A stretch of 64,000 nucleotides of DNA from an uncultured Granulosicoccaceae bacterium (GTDB lineage Bacteria; Pseudomonadota; Gammaproteobacteria; Granulosicoccales; Granulosicoccaceae). Under the pieces are notes generated by a model. It ran no database searches and was not told the origin of the DNA. It saw only the letters and a program-made list of their open reading frames with translations. The number at the start of each line of letters is the position of its first letter. Position 1 is the first letter of the stretch. The stretch spans positions 1-64,000 of the forward strand of contig CALGND010000038.1 in assembly GCA_937958675.1 (NCBI GenBank), read 5' to 3'. Below are positions 9,590-19,207 of the stretch, one piece after another. Position numbers and translations under genes: made by a program.

Positions 9590-10087
9590 CTAAGCTTCGA
9601 ACTCAAAATGTTGAGCAAGCTCTCTGGGCATTTTTGAATGGATCATCCGAGCCGCTTGTTGAAAATAGGGCAATGTCATCGACTGCAGCCACCACTTTTC
9701 GTTTTTGATTGTAGGAACAAGATTAGCGGACAATACCACTAAGGTGACAATGATCAAGCCGCGAGCAATACCAAAAAATACACCCAAGGTGCGATCTTTG
9801 CGCCCACCGATTGATGAAGGCATTGCTTTACGTAGCAACCAACTGATCAAACTGCCGATCATCATCGTGCCTAGAAATAATATCAAGGCACTGATTCCTA
9901 AACGGGCCTCGGGACTTTCGATAGTGTCTCGTGGAAGCAATGAGGAAAACCGGTTGGTAAATAGTAGCGTGATGCCGATAGCCATGATCCAGGTGGTAAC
10001 ACTGACCGCTTCATTATAAAATCCGCGCACAAAGCTCACGATTGCCGACAATAAAATAACAATCAGGATTGCAATATCTGTTGGCAT
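9590..10087 (-). CDS. cvpA: CvpA family inner-membrane protein
   Basis: A 165-residue protein with four hydrophobic segments, of the CvpA (colicin V production) family that is almost always next to purF. The start ATG 10087 ([11 protein letters not shown]) fits the family. The signature [11 protein letters not shown] and the later [14 protein letters not shown] are conserved. In E. coli CvpA is linked to colicin V export and envelope homeostasis, but its molecular function is unsettled. It lies between a SPOR-domain gene and purF, as in Pseudomonas. Confidence 0.92.
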   Translation of the reverse strand: MPTDIAILIVILLSAIVSFVRGFYNEAVSVTTWIMAIGITLLFTNRFSSLLPRDTIESPEARLGISALILFLGTMMIGSLISWLLRKAMPSSIGGRKDRTLGVFFGIARGLIIVTLVVLSANLVPTIKNEKWWLQSMTLPYFQQAARMIHSKMPRELAQHFEFEA

Positions 10088-10144
10088 ATCTGCTCCGTTA
10101 ACAACACCGCACGTGGCGCATTCTAGCAAACCAGCGCCCCTACA

Positions 10145-10720
10145 TCAGGGATAAGGTGTAACCAATGCCTCACGGCCTAACAAATGAGCCACATCGTCAC
10201 GAGTGGCAGCCGCCTGAGTCTGATTAGTCATAGGCCCTACCCTTACTCGAAACAGAGTTTGATCTTCGGTGGCGGTAATAAATGAGGGGTGCCCTGCACG
10301 ACGCAGCCGATCACGCACTGCAAGCGCATTTTGCTCGTCGCCAAAGCTGCCGGCCTGTACAACCCAAGCCGATAGAGTGCTTATGTTGACTTCAGTGCTC
10401 TCGGAGGGCTCGGGTACAACGGCTATAGTGGTCTGTTCTTGTACAGTATCGACTGTTGTTTCGAGCACAGGTTTGGCGCTCAATGCTGTTTTGGTCGGTG
10501 CAGCCGCTGGCAGCGCAATAACCTCAGTCTGGCCATCTTCTCGAATTACCCGAGGTGGTTCTTCACGCAGACGTTCCACGCGACGATACTGGCTTTCACT
10601 GCCCGCGCCATCGAGCAACAGAGGCAGAAAGATGACAGCCAACGCAATCAGCACAGCAGCTCCCCATAGGCGCTGCCGCAACTTGACGGCTTTTTGTTCT
10701 TCGAGGGTGTCCATGGCCAT
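10145..10720 (-). CDS. dedD: SPOR-domain cell division protein (DedD-like)
   Basis: A 191-residue bitopic inner-membrane protein: a basic cytoplasmic start, one membrane span (WGAAVLIALAVIFLPLLL, residues ~19-36), a Pro/Thr-rich periplasmic linker, and a C-terminal SPOR domain from ~118 (AWVVQAGSFGDEQNALAVRDRL, given in part as WVVQAGSF and FRVRVGP). SPOR domains bind denuded septal glycan strands, so the protein should localise at the division site. ATG at 10720 or 10714 could each be the start. It stands between folC and cvpA, the usual place for DedD. Confidence 0.88.
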   Translation of the reverse strand: MAMDTLEEQKAVKLRQRLWGAAVLIALAVIFLPLLLDGAGSESQYRRVERLREEPPRVIREDGQTEVIALPAAAPTKTALSAKPVLETTVDTVQEQTTIAVVPEPSESTEVNISTLSAWVVQAGSFGDEQNALAVRDRLRRAGHPSFITATEDQTLFRVRVGPMTNQTQAAATRDDVAHLLGREALVTPYP

Positions 10721-10742
10721 TCTATTTAATGGGTTGATTCAA

Positions 10743-12014
10743 TCAAATGGTGACAGCTTGCACGACTATGTCATTGCTTTGCCAGTATTCCTGCAATGCA
10801 GACAACATAAAAAAGGAACCCACTACCACAACAAGCGATTTCACCGAATCATTTGCATCATCGCGACGCGCGCCCGCCATTGCTCCTTGCCAAGCTTCAC
10901 TGATGTCATGACAGATAGTGACTTGCGCGTGTGGATCCACATCCCTTATTTTAGCTGCCAAAACGTCAGAAGACAGCGCTCGAGGCTGCGGTAATGCCGT
11001 ACTGAACCAATTTGTTGCAATTGGCTGTAGCTTCGACACCACGCCTTCGACGTCTTTATCGGCCATCAGACCAAAAATGAGCTGTACCTGCACTGTCGGA
11101 AAAACGTCCAAAATCGTTGCTACCAGCGCCTCAGCGGCAGCAGGATTGTGTGCAACATCAAGTAAGTTGAGCACACCGCCCACGTCAAGCAATTGAAACC
11201 GCCCCGGCAAAGCATCACTGGACAACGCCTGCGTGATAGCCGCACTAGGCACTGGTAGCTTAGCCTGTAGCTGCTTGATGGCTTCAACCGCACATGCTGC
11301 ATTACGTCGCTGGTGCGCTCCAGCAAGCTTGACGCTCAGTTGCGGAAATTCTGGTATCTGTATCCAATTCATGGAAGCTTTTGCAGCCAGCTCTTTCATG
11401 ATACTTGGCGGATCAGGCTCACCCACAATGAGCGGTTTTTGAGCGCGGCCGATGGCCACCTTTTCGCTTGCTACTGAATCCCGTGTGTCACCTAAGTAAG
11501 CTTGGTGGTCAAGTGCAATGCTGGTAATGATGGCGCAGTCTGCATCCCATAAGTTAGTCGCATCCAAGCGCCCGCCCAAGCCCACTTCTAAAATGACCAC
11601 ATCACACTGTTGCTCTCGAAACAACAACATCGATGCAAGTGTTGTGTATTCAAAATAAGTTAACGTAGTATTACCTCGCCCTTGCTCCACTTCATACAAG
11701 GCCGCAACGATTTGTTGATCAGATGCATCAACACCATTGATCGACATACGTTCATTAAACCGTTCAATGTGAGGCGAGGTATAGGTACCTGTTTTGTGTC
11801 CAGCAAATTGATACGCGTTAGTTAACAGCTTAACTGTTGACCCTTTGCCGTTGGTGCCACCGACCAAAATCACTGGCATAGATGCTGGTGCAAGCTTTAA
11901 TCGCAGCGCAACTTCACTGACCCGATCAAGGCCAAGATCGATTTCTAAAGGATGGAGCTCTTCGAGCCAGGCAAGCCAATCCTCAAGGCTTGCCTTAGGT
12001 GTTGGAGATTGCAT
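10743..12014 (-). CDS. folC: Bifunctional folylpolyglutamate/dihydrofolate synthase FolC
   Basis: FolC joins glutamate to dihydropteroate, making dihydrofolate, and later adds further glutamates to tetrahydrofolate. The 423-residue protein is of the Mur-ligase fold: the ATP loop is GGTNGKGSTVK near residues 50-60, followed by TYTSPHIERFNERM, VILEVGLGGRLDATN and ITSIALDHQAYLG, all family signatures. ATG 12014 (MQSPTPKASLEDWL) was preferred because the family core begins there; the frame is open upstream to 12047. It is downstream of accD and upstream of dedD, a long-conserved linkage. Confidence 0.95.
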   Translation of the reverse strand: MQSPTPKASLEDWLAWLEELHPLEIDLGLDRVSEVALRLKLAPASMPVILVGGTNGKGSTVKLLTNAYQFAGHKTGTYTSPHIERFNERMSINGVDASDQQIVAALYEVEQGRGNTTLTYFEYTTLASMLLFREQQCDVVILEVGLGGRLDATNLWDADCAIITSIALDHQAYLGDTRDSVASEKVAIGRAQKPLIVGEPDPPSIMKELAAKASMNWIQIPEFPQLSVKLAGAHQRRNAACAVEAIKQLQAKLPVPSAAITQALSSDALPGRFQLLDVGGVLNLLDVAHNPAAAEALVATILDVFPTVQVQLIFGLMADKDVEGVVSKLQPIATNWFSTALPQPRALSSDVLAAKIRDVDPHAQVTICHDISEAWQGAMAGARRDDANDSVKSLVVVVGSFFMLSALQEYWQSNDIVVQAVTI

Positions 12015-12048
12015 ACACGTTTTGTTTACTACCTGTTTACTGAACAAA

Positions 12049-12070
12049 TTACTAATATTAATTACTAATA
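12049..12070. repeat. Short AT-rich direct repeat between accD and folC
   Basis: TTACTAATA occurs twice with a 13-base period in an A/T-only stretch between the two genes. It could be part of a promoter for folC or simple slippage. Nothing else is visible in this 82-base gap. Confidence 0.3.
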
Positions 12071-12096
12071 ATAACTACTGTAGCAAACTTGAAAAA

Positions 12097-12993
12097 CTAG
12101 CTGGCAACTGTTGATTCGACAGATGAAGCTTCAGGTATTTCGGGCCTGCTCGTTAATTTACTTAGTAGTCGTGCAATCTGATCACGCATGTCACGCCGAT
12201 CAACAATCATATCAACAGCACCGTGCTCCAGTAAAAACTCACTACTTTGAAAGCCTTCTGGTAATTGCTCACGCACGGTTTGTTCTATTACACGCCGGCC
12301 AGCAAAACCTATTCTCGCGCCCGGCTCAGCGATAATGACATCGCCAAGCATTGCCAAACTAGCGGAAACGCCACCCATGGTGGGATCGGTTAGCACTGAT
12401 ATATAAGGTATTCCTCGCTGCGAAAGCTTGGAGAGCATGGCGCTGGTCTTGCCCATTTGCAGCAAAGAGAACAATGCCTCTTGCATGCGAGCGCCGCCAC
12501 TGGCACTAAAACAAATAAATGGAATGCCTTGTTCTAAGCAAACATCACAGGCTCTCGCAAAACGTTCACCTACTACCGACCCCATAGAACCTGCCATAAA
12601 TTTAAAGTCGAACACAGCTACAACGACATCCATATCGTGTATTTTGCCCTGCATCACCACCAAGGCATCTTTTTCTCCCGAATCTTTTGCAGCTTGCGTC
12701 AGGCGATCCTTATAGCGCTTGGAATCCTTAAACTTCAGCATATCAACAGGCTGCACTGATTCACCAATCTCAGTGCGTCCATCTTTGTCCAGCAGGCGAT
12801 CAATTCGGGTACGTGCGCTGACAAGCATGTGATGGCCACATTTAATACAGACGTCCTGACCACGCTCGACTTCAGCACGATAAAGCACATCGGCGCATGA
12901 TTCGCACTTCACCCACAAGCCTTCGGGTACATTACCCTTTTCCTCACTACGCGGGCTGATACGTGATGGAATGAGCTTTTCAAACCAGCTCAT
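12097..12993 (-). CDS. accD: Acetyl-CoA carboxylase carboxyltransferase subunit beta AccD
   Basis: AccD with AccA forms the carboxyltransferase that moves carboxyl from biotin to acetyl-CoA, making malonyl-CoA for fatty acid synthesis. The 298-residue product from ATG 12993 begins [12 protein letters not shown], the exact family start. A four-cysteine zinc ribbon follows (CESC at ~31, CIKCGHHM at ~50). The crotonase-like core has [18 protein letters not shown] and [12 protein letters not shown]. An in-frame ATG at 13032 adds 13 residues without family support. It lies between trpF and folC. Confidence 0.97.
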   Translation of the reverse strand: MSWFEKLIPSRISPRSEEKGNVPEGLWVKCESCADVLYRAEVERGQDVCIKCGHHMLVSARTRIDRLLDKDGRTEIGESVQPVDMLKFKDSKRYKDRLTQAAKDSGEKDALVVMQGKIHDMDVVVAVFDFKFMAGSMGSVVGERFARACDVCLEQGIPFICFSASGGARMQEALFSLLQMGKTSAMLSKLSQRGIPYISVLTDPTMGGVSASLAMLGDVIIAEPGARIGFAGRRVIEQTVREQLPEGFQSSEFLLEHGAVDMIVDRRDMRDQIARLLSKLTSRPEIPEASSVESTVAS

Positions 12994-13068
12994 TGCTCTG
13001 CCACTACTCGGTAGTTTGCGGTCTTCGCTCACTTTATTGTCCTCGTTGTCGTGTTCATTTGATCGCTG

Positions 13069-13728
13069 TTATTTGATCGTATTCATTTCAAAATCGGCCT
13101 GCATAACTGCCGCTATAAACTGGGTAACCAAAGCGTCGTCCTTAATGCCCTTGGATTGCTCAACAGCCGAACTAACATCCACTGCGTAAGGCTTCACAGT
13201 ATGGACGGCATCGGCTACATTCGTAACGCTTAGGCCTCCAGCCAATATCAATGGGACATCACTATCGTGCGCAAGTTGTGTCCAATCAAATGTCTTGCCG
13301 GTACCACCAAGTGCGCCGGGCACATGACTATCGTACAGGAAGCCAACGGCGCTTTTATAGGCGCCTAGCGCTTCGGCATCGGGCATATGGCCCGCCACAC
13401 TAGCCGCCGCTCCAACAGCCTTAATATAGGGGCGATCGAAACTCTCACAATACTCGGCAGATTCGTCGCCGTGGAATTGAGGCAGCAGCTCCGGCATGTG
13501 CTGCAAGGCGTTGTTTACAACATCCTTGGGCGCGTCTAAAAATAAGCCTACTCGCGTAACGAACGCTGGTAGTTTTGCGCTAATTACAGCGGCATTTTGC
13601 GGAGCAAGGTAACGCTTACTTGCCTCCACAAATACGAACCCAAGTGCATCAGCACCCGCACTGGCTGCGTACAAGGCATCGTTTAGTTGCGTTATTCCGC
13701 AAATTTTAATTCGTGTTCGAGCATGCAT
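13069..13728 (-). CDS. trpF: Phosphoribosylanthranilate isomerase TrpF
   Basis: TrpF performs the Amadori rearrangement of phosphoribosylanthranilate to CdRP in tryptophan synthesis. It is a 219-residue TIM barrel. The family N-terminus RIKICGITQ holds the catalytic Cys (KICG), and GADALGFVF, QFHGDE, LILAGGLSVTNV and VDVSSAVEQSKGIKD follow in order; the catalytic Asp lies in the LYDSHVPG region (family DxxxxxxxGGTG). It stands alone from other trp genes, between truA and accD, as in Pseudomonas. Confidence 0.96.
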   Translation of the reverse strand: MHARTRIKICGITQLNDALYAASAGADALGFVFVEASKRYLAPQNAAVISAKLPAFVTRVGLFLDAPKDVVNNALQHMPELLPQFHGDESAEYCESFDRPYIKAVGAAASVAGHMPDAEALGAYKSAVGFLYDSHVPGALGGTGKTFDWTQLAHDSDVPLILAGGLSVTNVADAVHTVKPYAVDVSSAVEQSKGIKDDALVTQFIAAVMQADFEMNTIK

Positions 13729-13747
13729 TCGCCGACAATAGCAGAAT

Positions 13748-14524
13748 TCAGCGAGCCTTATCTGTTTGGAAATCTGGGATTGAATATTCAGCTGGATAAG
13801 TTGGCTGAATAAAACACAATCCTTGCGCAGGTGCCGTCATACCAGCTTGACGCCGATCACCCTGGCGCAGCAATTCTCCAAGCCACTCAGCGGGTCTTTC
13901 GCGCTTACCGATCTTGATTAAACAGCCACTTAGGATACGCACCATATTGTGCAAAAATCCGTTTGCGACGATATCAATATAGAGGCGCTCGCCATCACGC
14001 TTGACTGAGAATTCCCGAATGGTACGTCTGGCATGGTTAGCCTGGCAATCAGCTGATCTAAATGCAGAAAAATCGTGCTCGCCTATCAGTGCAGATGTTG
14101 CTGCGTGCATGGCGTCAGCATCTAATGGCATGTTCACCCAACTCGTGTGATCAGCATATAAGCCAGTACGCGTGGCACGATTAAAAATCGTATAGCGATA
14201 ACGTCGATCAAGTGCTTTAAATCGAGCATGAAATTCAGGATCCACCTGTGCGGCCCAATGAACTGATACAGCGCGGCTGAGGTGAGTGTTAGCGCCAAAT
14301 GTCCATGCGCGTAGAGGACGCACAACTTCAGTATCAAAATGAACAATCTGCGCTAGCGCGTGGACACCAGTATCGGTGCGCCCAGCACACTGAACAACAA
14401 TCGGTTCCTGTGCAATCGCGCTTAATGCTTGTTCAAGCTCAGCCTGCACCGAATGGCAGTGCGGCTGCCGTTGCCATCCACAAAATGGCTGGCCGTTGTA
14501 TTCCACCGCCAATGCAATTCGCAT
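13748..14524 (-). CDS. truA: tRNA pseudouridine(38-40) synthase TruA
   Basis: TruA converts uridines 38-40 in the anticodon stem of many tRNAs to pseudouridine. The 258-residue protein shows VEYNGQPFCGWQRQ, then the catalytic motif CAGRTDTGVHALAQIVHF with the nucleophilic Asp in GRTDTGVHA, and FLHNMVRILSG near the C-terminus. It starts at ATG 14524, 50 bases after the terminator hairpin of fimV, so it is probably transcribed from its own promoter together with trpF 19 bases downstream. Confidence 0.97.
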   Translation of the reverse strand: MRIALAVEYNGQPFCGWQRQPHCHSVQAELEQALSAIAQEPIVVQCAGRTDTGVHALAQIVHFDTEVVRPLRAWTFGANTHLSRAVSVHWAAQVDPEFHARFKALDRRYRYTIFNRATRTGLYADHTSWVNMPLDADAMHAATSALIGEHDFSAFRSADCQANHARRTIREFSVKRDGERLYIDIVANGFLHNMVRILSGCLIKIGKRERPAEWLGELLRQGDRRQAGMTAPAQGLCFIQPTYPAEYSIPDFQTDKAR

Positions 14525-14573
14525 AAGTTGCCAGTTGAGAGTCGTTAATCAGTTGGTATAGGTTATCACGGGC

Positions 14574-14604
14574 AAAAAAAACGCTGACCTGAGTCAGCGT
14601 TTTT
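14574..14604 (-). terminator. Rho-independent terminator of fimV
   Basis: ACGCTGAC (14581-14588) and GTCAGCGT (14593-14600) form a perfect 8-bp stem with a CTGA loop. It is flanked by an A-run on the left (14574-14580) and a T-run on the right, so read from the minus strand it ends in seven or more T after the fimV stop. It could also act in the plus direction. Confidence 0.85.
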
Positions 14605-14655
14605 ACTGTTATCCCCCCGCGCAGCTAGGGATCGATTGGAGCCTGTAACTGATAC

Positions 14656-17600
14656 TTAAGAGATCTTGCGTAGCAGAGTTTCAGCTTCTGATACCTGAGC
14701 AGGGTTACCACTCTTAACGATCTCACCAAGCGTACTACTAGCCGAATCTTTATCGCCCATATCGATATACGCTTTTGCTAAATCCATCATGGTGTCCATT
14801 TCGTCAGCACCACCAGCACTAGTTAACAATTCGTTATCGCTAGTCAGGTCAGGAATCTCCAGATCACCTACATCAGTACCATCCAGCAACTCTGTAGTGT
14901 CTAGCTCTAAATCACCAGATAGCTTGTCTAGATCAAGAGTCAGGTCTTCAGCAAGAGAACCTAGTTCTGCATTTGTGTCGCCATTGGCAGCAGTAGCATC
15001 ACCAATATCCAGCTCATCAAGCGTCAGCGCACCGTCTAGGCCATCATCAGCGATAGTTTGCACATCAGTCTTATCGAACTCTGGGAAATCTATAGAACCA
15101 TTGTCTTCTGTTATTGCAGAAGCTGCTTCAGAGAAATCGCCCGTAGCTTCAAGATCTGCTTCATCAAAAGCAAAGCCAGGATCAAGACTCTCATCCATCA
15201 GTGTTGATTCATCGTTTAAGTCGACACCGTCAGTTTTACCAGCCTCGTTATTACTGAAGTCGCGATTAACGCTTCCAGTGGTAGATTCACCAGTGGTAAC
15301 AAAATCATCGCTCTCGAGTTTCGGAGCACTTAGATCGCCTGTTCCCATACGGCTAATGGCTTCGCCGCCAGCTGCGTATAGGGCATTGCTTGGCTGAATT
15401 TCATGGCCCATGTTAGCAATGGCACGCCAGTGTTCATTATCTTCGCCAAACTTCTGTTGGAACTCAACCGCACCAGCATTGAATGCTTCGGTATTACCTT
15501 GCGCATGGTAAGTCTGTAATAGCTTTTCGGCATACTCAGGATTATCAGGATTACTATCAACTGCTTTAGTGAGTAATTCTTCTGCTTGACTGTGCAAACC
15601 ATAAGCTAGGTACACATCGATTTCAGAGATAGTGCTATCGCCATCCAGCTCATCATCTAGGGCATCAGCTGAAGGTACGTCTGCAATCGTATCGTCTTTA
15701 TCATCACCAAAAACACCAGCAGCTGCACCACCCACTGCTGCTGCACCGGCTGCTGCTGCGGCGGCTGCACCAGTTGCGGCACCGACACCAGACTCAGCTA
15801 GGTTAGCCGCTTCATCACTCAGCTTATTTTCAGCGCTTAGTGATTCTGCCTCTTCTTGATCAATGAACTCTACTTCATCGGTAAAATCTAAACGATCTTC
15901 AGGTTTACGCTTCTTTCTAAATAGAAGCGCCATTAGGCCAACAGCACACAAACCCAAGATACCCATTATGCCAAGCTTGCCGTATTCACGGAATAGCTTC
16001 TGATACCAAGCTTCAGGCTGCTGTGTTGCAGCAGAATCAACAGCACTTTCAGCCGCTGCAGTTGCGTCGGCTGCTTCAGTAGTAGCTGAATCAACAAGAT
16101 CAACTTCACCTAACGTTTGGCCAGCTTCTGTTAATGCGTTAGTACCAGCATCACTTACTGTTCCAGCAGCATCAGCTACCGACTCAGTTACGCCTTCGGT
16201 CACGTCCGTCACCGCTCCAGCAGCATCGGCTACTGAATCAGTCACTCCATTTACCACGCCTTCGCCAGCTTCATCTAGCTTAGCTTCAGCTTCTTCAACT
16301 GCAGTGTTAAGTTGATCAACTGCACCGCCTAGTTCTTCCTTAGCGCTATCCACCACATCAGCTTCCTGAGCAGCAGTTGCGTTCTTTAATTGCTCTTGTA
16401 GTTGAGCCACCTCATTTTGGCGTAACTTAACTAGCGTATTAAGATCTTCACCTGTACCTTCAAGGCTGGCTACCTGCTCACCCAAATCATTGGATTCAAG
16501 CTTTGTCGAAGCAAGTTCTTCACGCGTAAGCTGTAATTGACGATTGATATCGCCAAGCTTTGCAGAAGCTTCATCTTCTGCACTTGTTGCACTGGAGCTA
16601 CCTGCAACAGGCTCATCGCCTGCGACTATCTTCAGCTCATTCGTTGCGGTCGTCGCTTGTGCAGTGGAAACGCTAGATGATGTGTCTTCGCTATCGCTAG
16701 CACTTAAGTTCTCAGTGCTTGTGTTTTCGCTTATGCTGTCAGAGCCAGCACTATCAGTCCCAGCGTTGTTATTGAGTGCAACTTGCGTAGCATTTTTACT
16801 ACGTACGCTGTCACGATATTCACGCCACAATTGATTCTGTTCACCTAGCTGCGCAACTGCCTGAGCTTGAGACATTTGCTGTGCTTCGGCTGCATCTGGA
16901 ATGCGTAAAATCGCGCCAGCTTTCACTAGGTTGACGTTGTTGTTTATAAATGCGCCTTCGTTAGCCTTAAGAAGCGCCATCAACATTTGTTGCGTTGAGA
17001 CACCGCTTACCGCGTTATCGTTAGCGATTTCACCAAGCGTTTGACCACGCTGGACTGTGATTTCACCCGTCGCGTCACCTATTTCTTCTAAACTAACGGA
17101 GAATTCTTCAACGGCAAACTCTTCAGCAGCCACTTCTTCACCGGCTAAATCTTCAAGTGATACAACTTCTGAATCACTGCTTTGTTCAGCCAGTTGAGTT
17201 CCATCTTCAACAACAAAATCATTGCTCACTTCTTCAGTGCCACCCACCAGCTCAACTTCTGGGAAATCGTATTCCACCGTTGCTGGTTGGAGCTCTGATG
17301 TCGAGATTGTTTCTAGCGCTTCAGTGTTAGCAGCACCTAGATCAGTCAAGCTTATAACCTCACCCTCTGCGGCCACATCCTCAAGAGGAATCTCATCTAG
17401 TGCAATTTCTTCGCCTTCAAACGCTTCGTTCAGATCAACCACAGCGCCTGCACTATCTAACGTTTCCTCGGCAGAACCGATAACCACAACTGATGACTCA
17501 TCAAATTCTTCTGCGACGGCCAAATTAGTGTTCCGCTCAATAGGCGTCGGGGCGACGATGGCTTGCTCACCACGCTCCACCAACACTGGGCTATCGCCGA

Positions 17601-18021
17601 GCGTATTACGCGCTGTCGCGTTGGGGGTCATGAATACAGGTGGATCGAGTAGCACTGTGTATTCACGCACCATACGGCCAGTTGGCCATTGAACCTCAAG
17701 TAAGAAGTTCAGGAACGGTTCAACGACAGGCGTGGAACTGCTGATACGGATGACCGGGGAGGGTCCTTCGTAATCAACTGTAAACTGTAGGCTTTGCAGG
17801 ACCTGAGAGCGCTCTATACCTGCTCGATTGAAAGCATCAGGTGCCGCTAGAGTGACGAGCATGCCGTCAGCCTCGCCCGGTTGCACTGATGTCAGCCGTA
17901 TCTGGGCGTTCATCGGTTGATTCAAGGCCGAGCGCATTTCTATATCGCCTAGACCAAGGGCGTGGGCCCCACTAGACGCAAGTATCAAGCTGACAGCCGC
18001 AGCAGTTGCAAGTTTTCGCAC
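14656..18021 (-). CDS. fimV: FimV: polar hub protein with LysM domain
   Basis: FimV is an inner-membrane peptidoglycan-binding protein needed in Pseudomonas for type IV pilus function, polarity and cAMP signalling. This 1121-residue copy starts at GTG 18021 with a signal peptide, then the family hallmark ALGLGDIEMRSALNQPMNA. An acidic, Glu/Ser/Val-rich region covers ~150-310. LysM is at ~317-377 (VQRGQTLGEIANDN), a coiled coil at ~480-550, an Ala/Val repeat region (SVADAAGAV type) at ~600-640, one membrane span at ~675-697, then a very acidic cytoplasmic tail. TPR-like units near 805-860 and the FimV C-domain (DLAKAYIDMGDKDSA) finish it. No pilus genes are in the window. Confidence 0.93.
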   Translation of the reverse strand: MRKLATAAAVSLILASSGAHALGLGDIEMRSALNQPMNAQIRLTSVQPGEADGMLVTLAAPDAFNRAGIERSQVLQSLQFTVDYEGPSPVIRISSSTPVVEPFLNFLLEVQWPTGRMVREYTVLLDPPVFMTPNATARNTLGDSPVLVERGEQAIVAPTPIERNTNLAVAEEFDESSVVVIGSAEETLDSAGAVVDLNEAFEGEEIALDEIPLEDVAAEGEVISLTDLGAANTEALETISTSELQPATVEYDFPEVELVGGTEEVSNDFVVEDGTQLAEQSSDSEVVSLEDLAGEEVAAEEFAVEEFSVSLEEIGDATGEITVQRGQTLGEIANDNAVSGVSTQQMLMALLKANEGAFINNNVNLVKAGAILRIPDAAEAQQMSQAQAVAQLGEQNQLWREYRDSVRSKNATQVALNNNAGTDSAGSDSISENTSTENLSASDSEDTSSSVSTAQATTATNELKIVAGDEPVAGSSSATSAEDEASAKLGDINRQLQLTREELASTKLESNDLGEQVASLEGTGEDLNTLVKLRQNEVAQLQEQLKNATAAQEADVVDSAKEELGGAVDQLNTAVEEAEAKLDEAGEGVVNGVTDSVADAAGAVTDVTEGVTESVADAAGTVSDAGTNALTEAGQTLGEVDLVDSATTEAADATAAAESAVDSAATQQPEAWYQKLFREYGKLGIMGILGLCAVGLMALLFRKKRKPEDRLDFTDEVEFIDQEEAESLSAENKLSDEAANLAESGVGAATGAAAAAAAGAAAVGGAAAGVFGDDKDDTIADVPSADALDDELDGDSTISEIDVYLAYGLHSQAEELLTKAVDSNPDNPEYAEKLLQTYHAQGNTEAFNAGAVEFQQKFGEDNEHWRAIANMGHEIQPSNALYAAGGEAISRMGTGDLSAPKLESDDFVTTGESTTGSVNRDFSNNEAGKTDGVDLNDESTLMDESLDPGFAFDEADLEATGDFSEAASAITEDNGSIDFPEFDKTDVQTIADDGLDGALTLDELDIGDATAANGDTNAELGSLAEDLTLDLDKLSGDLELDTTELLDGTDVGDLEIPDLTSDNELLTSAGGADEMDTMMDLAKAYIDMGDKDSASSTLGEIVKSGNPAQVSEAETLLRKIS

Positions 18022-18053
18022 TGATTCTATCCCGCAGTAACGTTGCTATAGCA

Positions 18054-18069
18054 CTACCAACCCTGGTAG
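18054..18069. other. Small hairpin in the fimV leader
   Basis: CTACCA and TGGTAG pair around an ACCC loop, 33 bases upstream of the fimV GTG start. A 6-bp stem may arise by chance; no role is claimed. Confidence 0.25.
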
Positions 18070-18134
18070 GTATTCACAACGAAGTTAACTATTTCAACAC
18101 TATTGTATAGCTGATTTATCCAAATCTGTTCAGC

Positions 18135-19157
18135 TTACAAATAGTCTCTGACAAGACACTCAGCGATTTGCACACTATTTAGTGCAGCTCCTTTACGGAC
18201 ATTATCGGAAACTACCCAAAGGTTTAGCCCTTTTTCCGTGCTGATGTCTTCGCGAATTCGGCCTACAAATACAGCATCATTATTAGCTGAATCGGTAACG
18301 GCCGTGGGGTAACCCCCGTCCCTTCGCTCGTCAATTACGACGATTCCTGGTGCATTCTCCAGCAATTCCCGGGCCTGATCGGCCGTTATTGCGTCTTTAG
18401 TCTCCAAATGGACCGCTTCGGAGTGGCCATAGAAGACCGGAACACGGACGCAGGTTGGATTCACCATAATAGTGTCGTCTTCAAGTATTTTTCTTGTCTC
18501 CCAGACCATTTTCATCTCTTCGCGCGTATAGCCGTTCTCTTGGAAGGAATCGATATGTGGCAAACAGTTAAATGCTATCTGCTTGGGGTAAACATTGGCA
18601 TGAATTTCTTGGCCATTGAGTAACCGCGCCGTTTGCCCGCCTAATTCTTCTATCGCCTCTTTACCGGTGCCAGACACCGCCTGATATGTGGCGACATTCA
18701 GGCGCGTAATACCCACAGCGTCATAAATTGGCTTTAATGCTACTAGCATCTGGATAGTTGAACAATTGGGGTTAGCAATGATATTGGTCGCCTTATACTG
18801 CTCAATAGCGTGCGCATTAACTTCTGGGATGATCAAAGGTTTGTCGTCATCATTGCGAAATTGCGAAGTGTTATCGACAACAATGCAACCAGCGGCTGCG
18901 GCAACTGGGGCATAGATTTTGGAAACAGACGCTCCAGGGGAAAATATCCCGATCTGTACCTGACTAAAATCAAATTCAGCTAGATCTTCCACCACTATCA
19001 TTTTGTCGCCAAACGATACTCTGCTACCCGCTGAGCGAGAGCTAGCCAGCGCATAGATCTTGCCAACCGGGAATTGACGCTCTGCCAGAATCTCCAACAT
19101 GGTTTCGCCAACTGCACCAGTGGCGCCTACTACTGCTATATCAAATGTCTTACTCAT
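18135..19157 (-). CDS. asd: Aspartate-semialdehyde dehydrogenase Asd
   Basis: Asd reduces aspartyl phosphate to aspartate semialdehyde with NADPH, feeding lysine/diaminopimelate, threonine and methionine synthesis. The 340-residue protein has the N-terminal GATGAVGETMLEIL nucleotide loop, the catalytic cysteine in NPNCSTIQM (about residue 130), and AVSGTGKEAIEEL. Its length and SRSAGS loop fit the USG-1/Gram-positive-like Asd branch found next to leuB and fimV. It lies 50 bases downstream of leuB. Confidence 0.96.
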   Translation of the reverse strand: MSKTFDIAVVGATGAVGETMLEILAERQFPVGKIYALASSRSAGSRVSFGDKMIVVEDLAEFDFSQVQIGIFSPGASVSKIYAPVAAAAGCIVVDNTSQFRNDDDKPLIIPEVNAHAIEQYKATNIIANPNCSTIQMLVALKPIYDAVGITRLNVATYQAVSGTGKEAIEELGGQTARLLNGQEIHANVYPKQIAFNCLPHIDSFQENGYTREEMKMVWETRKILEDDTIMVNPTCVRVPVFYGHSEAVHLETKDAITADQARELLENAPGIVVIDERRDGGYPTAVTDSANNDAVFVGRIREDISTEKGLNLWVVSDNVRKGAALNSVQIAECLVRDYL

Positions 19158-19207
19158 AAAATACTACTCAATGTCTGTAATCAATATCTAAAAATTGTTG
19201 CTTGGGT

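Noticed and set aside
14789-17692. Long open frames on the plus strand opposite fimV, rich in Ser and Ala
   Set aside because: They are the antisense reading of the acidic, repetitive fimV sequence; no start signals or family motifs.
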